DNA of 64,000 bases. Source: Callorhinus ursinus. Its lineage: Eukaryota > Chordata > Mammalia > Carnivora > Otariidae. Shown here piece after piece: positions 12,901-24,080 of the stretch (position 1 is the stretch's first letter; every line of letters begins with the position of its first letter). The position numbers and the translations under genes were made by a program. The stretch covers positions 3,190,178 through 3,254,177 of the forward strand of contig NW_020313168.1 of NCBI RefSeq assembly GCF_003265705.1, given 5' to 3'. A model generated the notes under the pieces. That model was given only the letters and a program-made list of their open reading frames with translations, did no database searches and was not told the origin of the DNA.

Positions 12901-14959
12901 TAATAATGCTAATATTCCTTAATGAATATGCAGGAAACAGACGCAGGAATGCCGCTGTGGATGCAGAGGGCTCTTCCTAGAGATGCAGAGCCAGCTGCCC
13001 CAGACGGTTGAGGGGAGTGGCCAGGGGGCTGCTTGCTGACACTTGGGGTCAGCATGAGTGGGTTCCCGGTGGTACTTCTGCTGGGGGTCATCTTGACAGC
13101 TGTCCTGGAGCTCTGTCCCCACGAGGCCCTGGGAGGGAGCTTTGGCCCAGACAGTTTTCTCTCCACCCCACTGAGGAGGAGCCTGGTGTCCACACGTGCT
13201 CACGGCACGTGTTATAAACTCACGGCAGCATCTCAGAGGGCCTCGGGGCAGGATGGAGGAGGAGCCGAGCAGTGGAAATCACAGGGGTGAGGGATTGCTT
13301 GGAAGGCTTCCTGGAGGAGGTGTTTGAACGCTTCCAGGACAGGGTAGGGTCCTCCTCCACTAGGCTCCCCTGTGAAATGGGGAGAAGCCAGTGAATGGAT
13401 CATCCCTGGGACACAGCACTTCCTTGGGGCCTGCACCCCACCTTCCAGCAATTGAAGAGGGTCCCTGTGCCCAGAAGGGTTTGCTTTCCCAGTGCCTGTC
13501 AGAGCTGGGGGTGCCCTTCTCCCAATCTCAGAGTTGCTCATCTCCTGTACCCCTTCCTCCTGTTCTCAGAGGGGGGCCTGTGAGCAGCAGCTGAGAGCCA
13601 CATGGGGGCCCTTCCCACTGCTTGGGGGGAGCTGGGCAGCACCTGCTTACCTAGGTGCTCCTGCGGGGGCAGAAGGGGGAAGCTCTGCAAAGGGGCCCAC
13701 CCAGGTGACCGATGGTATCCCTCAGTTCTGCCTCTGGCTGCTCTGGCATTCCTAGTGGTCTCGTTTCATGAAGTGCTGTCTCTTGTTGACTGTGGCCCCA
13801 TCTGTCCCCATAGGGGAGCGCCTGGTGCCTGCTGCTGGTTCTTCATGGCACGTGCATACACATCCCCAGAGCTGTAGGTTCAGAGCATGGCAGAGCCCCG
13901 GGGCATTTGTAAATAGGGCAAGGACCACTGCTCATTGGGGGCAGTCTCTCTTCTCCCTTGCTACCCCCCAGGGCAGTGCTCATCCCCCCACTGCCCGACC
14001 TCCTGCAGAGACCCCACCTGGGCTTGGTGCCTGAGGCATGCCCCAGCTGGTGATGGAGGGGAGGGGGTGGTCCCAGGCCAGCCCAGCAGCCTGGAGCTCT
14101 ACATGGACCCAGGAGCTGGGACTGGTTGGTGGTGTTTCATTCTGGCTTGATTGACAGTCCAGGGTGAACCTGCTTCCCAACCCTGCCCCCCCCACTTTCC
14201 AAGCCCCATCAGCTAGACGGCTCCTCGCTAATTTCCCCAGGCAGGAGGGGAGCCTGGTGGAGGTGCGGCTGATGGGAGAAGGGGATTTATGGAGTCACAT
14301 TATTTATGATTTGTATGCAGTGGGTTTGGAGGGAATTACGGCTTAATCGTGCGAAAATCCATCCCCTTGCCTGGGGCTTTTCAGTGGAGCATGTTGGGGC
14401 TGAGTCTGGACGAAGGGGCAGTGGGCTCTGGCTGCGTGGCTGGCTCCATTCTAGGGGGTGGGTGGGTGACATCTCTTGGCCCCTGGGGTCCATCAGGGCC
14501 AGAGGTTCTTACGGTTTCTTGTTCCTTGAGCCCCCTTAGCATCCAGTGAGGCACTAGGACCCCCTTCTCAGAAAATGATCCTAAGTGCCTACAATACATA
14601 GCCTTCTGAGGGAAACGATTTTTATTAAAATACACTTATCAAAAGCGAGAAAACTGTAAAATTCTCTCTCTGGCATCTTTCCTACTGCGTGAAGTAACCA
14701 GGCCCAGGGCCGCTGTGCTCACCACTCTAGTTTGGAGTTGGGGTGAGCACAGGGCTCACACGCTGGTGTGTCTGCCACACACTTGAAGGACCCATGGTTT
14801 CCGTTGGCGGCGGCCAAGTCTCGGGGAATGCTCAGGCCCTGGGCTTGCAGCCGCACTGGTTGACAGGGGCAGTGCCAACAGTTCAGCTGCAAGATGGTAA
14901 GATGGTAGGGTATCGTTCCGTCCCGAGTTCTCGCCCCCAGACAGCACGCTGCCAGAGCA

Positions 14960-15080
14960 CGTGGCGCTTGCACGGAGCACACACAGCAGGTGCAGGGCAT
15001 GCACAGGGCACGCACGGAGCTCATAAGAAGCACGCACAAGAGGGAGCATGGAGTGCGCACGGAGCATGGAGCACGCTGCT
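14960..15080 (+). repeat. Short-unit tandem repeat around GCACGGAGCA
   Basis: Degenerate units of about 10-12 bases (GCACGGAGCA, GCACAGGGCA, GCACGGAGCT, GCACGGAGCA, TGGAGCACGC) repeat with no spacers. Confidence 0.65.
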
Positions 15081-15814
15081 TTGCAGGCGCTAGCTGGCGC
15101 CGTGCACCTTGCTCTGGCACCGGGGCAGCTCTGGGCCAGCACCGCTAGCTTTCATGGTGCGGACACAGAAGCCTGACCTCGGCGGGGAGACCGGAACAAG
15201 TGTCTCCAGGCTCCCCAGCCCCGTGCCATGTCCATAGAGAGGCAGGGTGCCCAGGACGTCCCAGGGGGTTGAGCCCTCGTGCTGAGGGCTCAGGGGGAAC
15301 CCAGGCTGGGCCCCCACGGAAGCCTCGTGTGTTCTGGGGTGCGGGGGTGTGCACAGAGCTCCAGGCTCAGACCTTGCAGGTTGCTAGGGTGACCTGGCCC
15401 CATCGCCCACCCGCAGTCTCCAAAGTGGCAATGAGGAAGAGGCTTGAGGCCTTACTGGGAAATGAGCAGCTGGGGACAGTGGTAAAAGAGACACAAAGCA
15501 GGGACGGGGCGTCGGGGCCGCCTGGGCCCCAGACCCTTCCCAGAGAAGGAAGGAGGAAATGAGGAGGGACCTCTGAGAGCCAGTGGCTGCAGAACCCTCC
15601 GCCAAACGGTCCCTGAATGCAGTAATATGGAGTGTGACGTGGCGTCTGACAGGCCTAATTAATAAAGGATATTAAAGTGGCTGCCAGGGGACAGAATGGA
15701 TTGGATGGGGCAGGGGCGGGGGATGTGGGAGCAGTCTCTCAGGTGGGTTCAGCCTCCCTTCCTCCCAGCAAGCAGCACTGCCCTGCTCCCTCCTTCCTTC
15801 CAGCCCCCCCCCCA

Positions 15815-15985
15815 CCCACCCTGACCCTAACCTCTGCTCTCCCACTCACCCCCACTGCAGCCCCTGCCCCGGCCCTGCACAGAGCCCCCATCACGCCTAG
15901 TGGCATCCCCCACCCCGACTTCTGCTCCCCCCCCACCCGCTGCAGCCCCTGCCCCAGCCCTGCACAGAGCCCCCATCACGCCTAG
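15815..15985 (+). repeat. Two-copy 85-bp tandem duplication
   Basis: CTGCAGCCCCTGCCCC(G/A)GCC followed by CTGCACAGAGCCCCCATCAC and GCCTAG occurs twice at an 85-base period (CTGCAG at 15855 and 15940). Confidence 0.85.
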
Positions 15986-16469
15986 CGCCACATCGCTGGC
16001 CTTCCCCAGACCTCCTCTTGCGTGGATGAGGAAGGTCAACCAGGCCCCAGGCCCCTCCCCAGGGTCTCTGGAGGCGTTCATACGAGGCTTGCGTTCCGAG
16101 ACTTCATGCTGGTAGCTTCACACCATGGGAACTGTAGACGCCACAAAGCAGGGCTCTCCGCATCACCACACACACACCCCCAGAGCCAGTTGTTAACCAC
16201 TCACCAGCACACCACTGTCTCCCCACAAGGTGGGGAGAAGCGAGCCCCCAGGAGGGAAGCGTCAAGCTCAGAAGCTGGGGAAACCCTGGCTGGTGACCTG
16301 GTTAGACTGACTTCTGTGAAGCAGGGACAGAGCTCTGGAGTCCTGGGGCGGGAGGTGAGCACGAGGAGCTTGGGGACCCTCTTACAGGCCGTGGGTGGAG
16401 GGCACACCCCTTCTGCTCCCGTTCGGACAGCAGTCCATACGGGGCGGGCAGTGTCCCGTGGTTCCGGAG

Positions 16470-16680
16470 TCGGCGGGGCCGGGGCTCAGATCCCGGCTCT
16501 GCCGCAGGCTGGTTGTGTGCACGGGGGTGAGTAATTTCCCACCGGGTTTCTTCCCTTGGTGGAGAATGCCCGTTCACAGATCATTTGACCATTCCATGAG
16601 ATAACGCATTTTTACTGCTTAACACACTGCGGGGCTCTCAAAAACCCTCAACCAATGGCTGTCACTCCCCAAATCGTCAG
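16470..16680 (+). mobile_element. MIR SINE
   Basis: CAGATCCCGGCTCTGCCGC, GTGAGTAATTTCCCACC and CATTCCATGAGATAACGCAT follow MIR order. The neighbouring 16680-16790 resembles an L2 or MIR 'input/contents' type fragment. Confidence 0.6.
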
Positions 16681-18489
16681 CATTACTCAGCAGTACCTGC
16701 TGTATGCCTGAACTGTGTCAGGGGGCCGGGGACTCATGAAGAGCCCTTGCCCTCACGGGTCTCATGGTCTGGAGCTCCACCTCCCCACACACCACCCCAC
16801 CCCTACCACTGAGGTTCTGGAATGTTCCAGTGGGCTCAGGTGCTAAAGCATCACCCTGCCCACCTCAGTTGCCTGTACTGTGATAGCAGCCCAGCTCTGC
16901 CCTGAGGCACACCAGCACCTCTTGTACCATCCCAAAGTCTCTGGCCTTAAGGTGCTGGACAGCAGGGACACCCCCCCACCCCCCACACATCGAACACCTC
17001 TGGGGTAACATCTTGAAGAACTTGGGGAGGGAGGCATGAGAGTGTCCAGGAGAGAAGTCTCTGATGTGCATCTGCAGGACGGGGAGCAAAGGGGCTGGGA
17101 GGGGTCTCGGATGGGGATGGGGACTGAGCCTGCCCCCCAGGGCTCCCAGCATCACCTTCCCGCTGCTAGGACCTGGCTTTCCCCTAGCGTTCCTGGCCTA
17201 GTGGGGGCACCTCTCTTCCTGTCTGGCAGGGACGCTCTCCTGCTGCTGCCTGAGCCCTAAAACTTGGGGTCAGGAGCCCATGAGTCATAACAGCAGCCTG
17301 TTTCTGGGCTGAGACAGCAACTGAGTCAGAAGGCAAGAACCTGGTTGAGGGAGAAAACCGTGTGCCGTGGCTGTCCGCCCCCTGCCTCCCACGTCGGTGA
17401 CCCCAGCTGAATCCCAGAGCAGCCCTTTCTTCCTCTCTGGGATGGTGGCAGGACCTCGAAAACTGTTGGGACTGTTTATTTCTGTATCGGTGCCCCCCCC
17501 ACTCCCATGCGTGGGGAGCCCCTGTGTGAGTCATGAGCCACCTCCAGGCCCAGCCTCTGCTCTCAGCTGGCCGCCAGAAAATTCGAATGTTAACGTGAGC
17601 TGAACGCAATGGAGAGGCTAATTGTCTGCTCCTGAAAATCACATCATGCATTTCAAATTGAGTTAATGCCCAGGGGGCCTCCGCGAGGGTGTCTGCTCCC
17701 GGAGGCCGGGCTCCACCCTCCCTGGTGTGCCCCAGGCCCCTAGAACCTGGCACCAAGTGGGCTGTCTGTGCGTATTCGACAATCAAGTTCACGCACGCCG
17801 TTGCTCGCACCCCCACTGGCAGAGACGCATGAACGCCAGCCCCGCCCGCACCCCCAGCCAGGGTCCCTTTCTGGAATCCCGGTTGCCACAGGCCCCCCTG
17901 AGAGTAGGGCCAGGCTCCACCATCCTTGGAGACATCCAGAAAACCCATGATACCCCTCCTGCCCAGTGTGCCTGGAATCACAGCAGGACGTCTTCCCCAG
18001 AACCAAGGCCCTGTAGCAGGAACACAAGCAGAGCCCTGGCGCGTGGGCTCGCCGGGGACGGGTGTCGGTGGGCATCCAGCCGGGGACGGGCGTCGCTGGG
18101 CATCCAGCCTGTTCCCTTGACATCATCGTGGGCCCGGCTTCATCTCTGTGCCTCTCTGTAATTTCATCTTCTTTTTCCCCAAAAACTTCACTTTCCAATG
18201 GTTGGCACATTAAAAAATGAAAATAAGACCATCCTCTCCAATAAAATTCTCCTGTCTCTCCGACTCTTCCCCCCTTTCCTGCCGGTCACCCTGAGCATCC
18301 GGATGCTCTCCCATGGCTCTGTGCCTGCATTCTCTCGAGTGGTCCCCTTGCTCCGGGAGACTCTCTCCCGTGGCCCCCGAGCCAGCCGCCCTGGGCAGGC
18401 CCGGCCAGAGAGAGCCTCCTTCTCAACAGGTGGGTGTCCGCCAGGTCCCCCACACCTGAGAAGGGGAAGGCACTATAGCCAGGGTGACC

Positions 18490-18600
18490 ATTCAGAACGG
18501 TCGGATTGGATTCACACCCACACAGGGCCGTTCACCTGCGTTTCCTCACCTGTAAGGAGGGAACGACCATAGCGCGTTCCCGGACCGGCGATGGGGAAGA
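18490..18600 (+). mobile_element. MIR-like fragment
   Basis: GTTCACCTGCGTTTCCTCAC followed by CTGTAAGGAGGGAACGACC resembles the MIR 3' half with substitutions. Confidence 0.45.
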
Positions 18601-21600
18601 GCCGTGACAGGTGCGGCATGTTGGATTCTTCGCCCCTGGAGGGTCGGCCATGGGAGAGCGAGTCCGTGGACTGCAGTTGTACAGGCCCCGAGGCTGAGCC
18701 GGGTGCTAGGTGGAAGTTTCCAGAAGGCAGATTTCAGCTCGGTACGTGGAAGAACTTTCTGGCAGAGCTCTTCCAAGACCGAAGGAGGCTGTGCGTTGGT
18801 CGAGAGCAGAACCCAGTGGGGGTGCCTGTCAGGGAGCCAGAGAAATGTGAGTCCCAGTTTGCCTGGCGGGCCAGGTTGAGTGTCACCTACGGTCAGAGAT
18901 GTGGGCCACTGGCTCACGTGTATGTGCCTGGGATGGGGGGCAGTGGGGAACCTCCCTCCAGACGGGGGGTCAGAGCCATGAGGTCCCTGGCTCAGCTGTC
19001 ACTGGAGGCCCCAGGGACTTGAACCACACCTCCTGCCTGCTGGAGGTCAGCCCCAGCTCCACCCGCCTCCCCTGCCAACACTGATTCTGCACGGAACCAG
19101 GGGAGAGCTGGGGGCCGGGCCAGGAGTGCTCACAAAGGGCTCTCTGGACTGGTGTCTTCTGGAAACCAGCCCTCCCATTCTCGTGGCCCCGTGAATTGTC
19201 ACATGCCGTGTGCCTGCCGACAAGCAGGCTGTGGCCCAGGCTTGGGATCTTGACATCTGTCCATCCCATCATGGTTCCGGCCACAGGGAGCATGAGCAGC
19301 GGCATCTGTCCCGGGCCCCTCTCCCCACGTCCATGTAACGATCACTCCATGCTGCAAGTGTCTCAGACCTCCTGCTCCCTCGCCACGTGGCCTGTGGCCT
19401 CAGGGTCCCCTCTGTGAGATGCAGCTTGTGACCTCCAACTCTTAGGTCACCAGGAGGTCACCAAGTTTGCAGGGCACCGAGGGCAGGCACTGCTCACCGC
19501 TGGTATTGGGCAGACCCCAGCCTGTGCACCTCGGTGTGTCCTGGTGCCTGGTGGCGGGGCTCAGCAGGTGCTGGAGACAGAGATGTGCGGGCTGTGGCTG
19601 TGAGGGGGAGGGTCCGACACCTCGGGGCGGAGTGGGGCGGGCCGACCACACCCTCACAGTTTGGTCTGCGCGCGGGTCATTCTGCTTGCCCGCCTCCTCC
19701 GCGCTGTCTGGAAGCTGGCTTCGCCCAGAGGTGGAGAGATGGCTCATTGCCCAGCCTCTGCCGCCAGCCTCCCCCTGCAGCCTGGCCTTCGGGCCTGGGG
19801 CATGCGGCGCCCTCCTTCCTGGGGGTGAGGAGTCCAAGAGGCAATTAGCCTGATTGTCCTGGAGGGACCGTGGGCAGCAGGAGCCAGAGGGACTGTGTTG
19901 GACAGAAGGGTCCGGGCGGGGCTCCATCAGCTACCGCTCCCCCTCCCCCTCCCCCTGCTCCCCTGGCATTCCGCCAGCCCATCCCTGCACCTTTACCCTG
20001 CGACCCACATCCCGGCAGGACGGGAACACACTGGCCGGGGCACTTGGGAATTCAGGCTGGGGCAGACAATGCTTTGGGCCGGGGGATGTGGGCAGACATT
20101 GTGGGGGAAGGGAGGTTCTTAGCTTGAGCTCTTGAAGATGAGGGTCTTCCCACCCAGACCCTCCCCTCCTGTCCCCCTTCCACAGACCAAGAGGCAAGGT
20201 TGAGCCCAGTGCTGCTCAGCAGTTGAGGGTCCTGGTACCAAAGGCAGGGCTGCAGAATGCAGGGGCCAAGACAAGGCACGGGCCAAGCGGGAGGCCGGGG
20301 GGCATCCCTGAGAGGCCGGCCGGGCCCGCCCTGCAGAGATGCCTGCCTGGTCTGCTCTTCCATCCTGCACCGCATCATCAGGATCCGAAAGGGTATCAGT
20401 GGCTCTCTCACTCCCTGGGGTAATTCCAGGTGACTTTATTTACAGGGAGACTGTTTTCAGAAGTGTCTGGACGGTGGGTGGAGGGGGCCTGCCAGGGACC
20501 GTGCAGGACCCCACAGCTGGTGGTGACAGAGCCGCCACCACCTCCCAAAGGGGTGAGGAGGAAGCAGCGAGTGGAACCGAGAAGGAGGGAGGGTCCTGGA
20601 GCAGGCCGCCTGCAGAGGAGGTCCAGTCCCCCTTGGTCCAGGGCAGAGCCAGCCCGAGACAGCCTCCCGGGGACTCGCTCTCCTCCCTCCGAACACTGGA
20701 GGGCAAGGGGTGCAGGCCACGCCAGTCACCTCTCAGACAAGGGGAGAGCCGGGCTGGCTGGACAGATGGCGGACACTAGGTGAAGCCGCTCAGAGAGCCC
20801 CTGTGCCCCCCACCAAGGCTAGCCACGCGCGACACCTGCCCTCCTCGGTTACCCTCTGCCAGATGCATGAACATGGATCTTTCTGGAACCTACCACCTTC
20901 CAGCATCCATTACTGCCTTCTGGGAGCAGCTGGCTTCTGCCGGGCCAGAAACTCCTCGCGGACCCAGACTGCACCTGACTCATCTTTAAATGCGGGCTGG
21001 GAGGAGGGGCTGCATACATGTTGCCTGGGCTGCACCTAGTTCTCGCTTTACGGAGTGTCACGTTTGGCATCGCTTCTGTGCCCCGCCGTCGGCCCCCAGG
21101 ACAGCCCTGACAGTCACCCCGCGGAGTGATGAGGGGGTCAGGTGGCGGTGTGCTGGCGTCCAACAGCTGCCTGTCCTGGGACAGACCCAGCCCCGACCGG
21201 TAGCACGCGCCAGTTCTCGGGGTGTAAATACTCCCACTCTGGCCGATTTCAAGCTGCCAAGGTGAGGTCACCACACTTGGAGCTGAAAAGAGATGCTCCC
21301 AGTCTGCACTCGTGAGCCCAGAGAAGCTGGAAGGGGCCAGTCCCCGCACAGCACGGGCCGCCCTCCGCCCTCCACTTCCAGACTCGCCTTGTGCCGTCCT
21401 GCCCTGCTTCTGCAGTTGGCACGTGTGCAGTGGAGGGTGCGGGATGGAACGCGTCTGTGTGCTCCCCTGCCCTGGGGCCCCAGGCAGGCGTTATCGGTCT
21501 CCGCCTCTGTGCCTCCATTTCCCCTCTGTAAAAACTGCCATCGAAATACCTGCCCCGCGGAACGGTGAACGAACGGGAGATAAAGGGGCACGGAGTGGGC

Positions 21601-21659
21601 TGTCTGCGGTTTCCCGTGGAGTCCTGCCTCTGGGCTTGTGGGGACTCCCTGCGGTGGCA

Positions 21660-23220
21660 CTCGGGGCACACATAGCACTGTTGGTGACCGCTGTCACGAC
21701 ATGCTCACTCATCCGCCAGGTGCGTGTCTGTCGCGGTCCTACTGCGTGTCATCACGCTCTGGGGGCTGGAGATTCAGCACCAGGCAGACTCTGCCTAGAG
21801 ACGATGTTCTGGGGCAGGAGGCAGACAAGACGTGGTGGCCATGTCGGGACTCTGAGATGGAGGAGGGCAGAGCCGGGCCAGGGGATGGGGAGTGCAGAGT
21901 GGGGGCACCCCAGTTTTAACGGGGCCTCCCTGAGAAGGTGACACTGGAGGAAGTGAGACTGCTGTGGGGTATGCAGTGAACAGTGTTCCTGCAGATAGAA
22001 CAGCCAGCGCAGAGTCCTTGAGGCCAGAACTGGACATTCAAGGGGCAGCAGGGACACTCATGCCTGGCATAGAACAGTCAAGGGGAATGAAGCAGGACAT
22101 GAGGGCCCAGGAGGAGAGGGTCCAGGTCATGCAGGGCCAGGGTGCCATGTTGGCACTCTGTATTTTACTCAGAGAGGACTGGTTGTAGGGGCAGGGGCAG
22201 AAGCAGAATCTGGGGGAAGTCATGGGGGTCAGACCTAGGTGGGAGCAGCAAGCTGGCCGAGATGGTTGGGTTCTGGGTACATGTTAAAGGTGGAGCGGAT
22301 GGGACTTCCTGCCTGATTGTTTGGGATGGACAACAAGAGAGGGATCACCCCAGGTGCAGGGCTGAGCACTGGCCTGTGGGCGGGGGCGCCTCAAGGGAGG
22401 CAGATTTGATGGCGACAACGAGGAGGGAAGCAGGAGTCCCCTCGGGGGTAGGTCAAGCTCGAATTACGTATTAGGTGCGCAGACGGCTGGCTGTAGTTGG
22501 AATTCTGGGGAGAAGTCCAGAATGGAGACACAACTTGGGGATGGTCAACGTGCCGTTGGTATTTTTAAATTGAAACTAAGAACCTTAGTTCTAGCCACAT
22601 CAGAGAGGGTCCAGAGACTGGGTGTTGGGGGCCTCCAACACCTACAGGTTGGGGAAATGTGAGGAAACGGTATAACAGTAACACAGATGTAGAAGGAACT
22701 TCCAGTAAAGCAGAAGAACCGACAGGGTGTGGTGTGACCAAGCCGAGAGAGGAAAGCGTTTCTAGAAAGAGGGGTCAGTGCTGCTGAGGGACCAGGTCCG
22801 GTGGGGTGTTCAACGTGGCAGACGTGGGAACTTTGACAACGGTAGTTTCAGGGAATGGTGCCAGGGAAAGCCAGTTGGAGTGGGGCTGAGAGAGAGTGGG
22901 AGTAAAGGAATTGGGGGTTGCAGATCAAGGCAGCTCATTCCAGAGACTTTGTTCTGTAGGGAAGCAGCGGACTGGGTGTGTAGGCTGAAGGGGCCATTGG
23001 GTCCAGGGGCTTCTCCTGTAGATGCTGGAGGCCCCCATCTGTCTGTTCATCCCTCCATCCACCGTTCTTCCATCCACCATCCATCCATGCACACATCCAC
23101 TCATCTGATGTGCATTGAGACTCTTCTCTGAGTTCAACAAAGTGCTGTGCTGAGTTTAGGGATATGGGAGCAGAGAGTGAGTGAGTGGCCCTCGTGCTCT
23201 GGGAATTTCCAGTCCCCTGG
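21660..23220. mobile_element. LINE-2-like sequence, probably more than one fragment
   Basis: Phrases such as GGGGCTGGAGATTCAGCACC, CTTGAGGCCAGAACTGGACA and GGTCATGCAGGGCCAGGGTG resemble the 3' part of L2 or related old LINEs. A (CATC)-rich simple repeat lies inside at 23050-23105. Exact limits were not resolved. Confidence 0.45.
23050..23105 (+). repeat. (CATC)n-type simple repeat
   Basis: Imperfect CCATC units in a row, inside the L2-like region. Confidence 0.75.
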
Positions 23221-23689
23221 GGAGCCAGATATGTTCACAAGCTGCTCTGAAACAAGGCCAGCTGAGACAAGGCCCCCGCCTAGCAGGAGGAGTCTGCTCG
23301 GCTCCTGCCGCAGAGCCCCAGCCTCTCTTCCACTCTGGCCGCAGCAGGCCGAGGAAGAAGGATGAAGAGGAAGGTGACAGCAGTGGCCGTGCTGCCCTCT
23401 CTGTGTCAGGCACTTCACGCCCTCAGGTGCACCTGAAACCCTCTGCTTTTCCGTCCAAGGCTGGTCCAGGGGCCCTCAGCCCGAGCTGCACGGCAGAACC
23501 TCATGGGGAAGTTTGATCGTAAATCCGCTCAACTGCCCTGGGGAGGGGTCCAGGCGTGGGATGTGCAGCCAGGGTGCGGGCCACTCACCTGAGCACAGCC
23601 ACCTCCAGCGTGGATGTGGAGGAGACACACAGGGGTGATGAGAATCTCCCCCAGGACCCACCAGATCACACTAGCTAGGTTTTATTCTG

Positions 23690-23830
23690 CGTTTCTCTGT
23701 CCGGGCACGGTGATGACCTCTTGCAGATGAGGGAATTTGTTCAAAGACAATGAATGGTCACCCAGGGCCACCCGGTGGCTAAGGGGAGCCCTCCCTGTGT
23801 ATCCCAGGCTCTATCTAACTCTGCCCCTGA
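23690..23830 (-). mobile_element. Reversed MIR-like fragment
   Basis: TTGCAGATGAGGGAATTTGT and GGTCACCCAGGGCCACCCGG read as the complement of MIR. Confidence 0.5.
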
Positions 23831-23889
23831 GCTGTGAAACCTCACACCCCCCAGGCCCCCCATGAAGGCCCACAGTCATGCGTTCAGGA

Positions 23890-24080
23890 GCAGAGGTGAA
23901 GATCTGAGAGCCAGGCAATCTGTGCTGCTATCCCCGCTCCTCCTGTATCTGCCTGACAAGTCACTCGGTCCCTGTGCCTCAGTTTGACCAGCTGTGAAAT
24001 GGGCGCTATTGATCGCTTGGTGGGTTGGAGGGGGATTCAGTGAGTTAGTGTGCAAGGCAGAGAGCTCTCTATGCTCAGAT
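23890..24080 (+). mobile_element. MIR SINE
   Basis: GACAAGTCACTCGGTCCCTG, TGCCTCAGTTTGACCAGCTG and TGAAATGGGCGCTATTGA match the MIR consensus well. Confidence 0.75.

Noticed and set aside
14960..15080. Repeated GCACGGAGCA units as a possible binding-site array
   Set aside because: Units are degenerate in length and sequence; slippage is the simpler explanation.
17184..17981. 265-codon - strand open frame
   Set aside because: No homology recognised, no splice context, and compositional bias explains it. It lies in an RBFOX3 intron.
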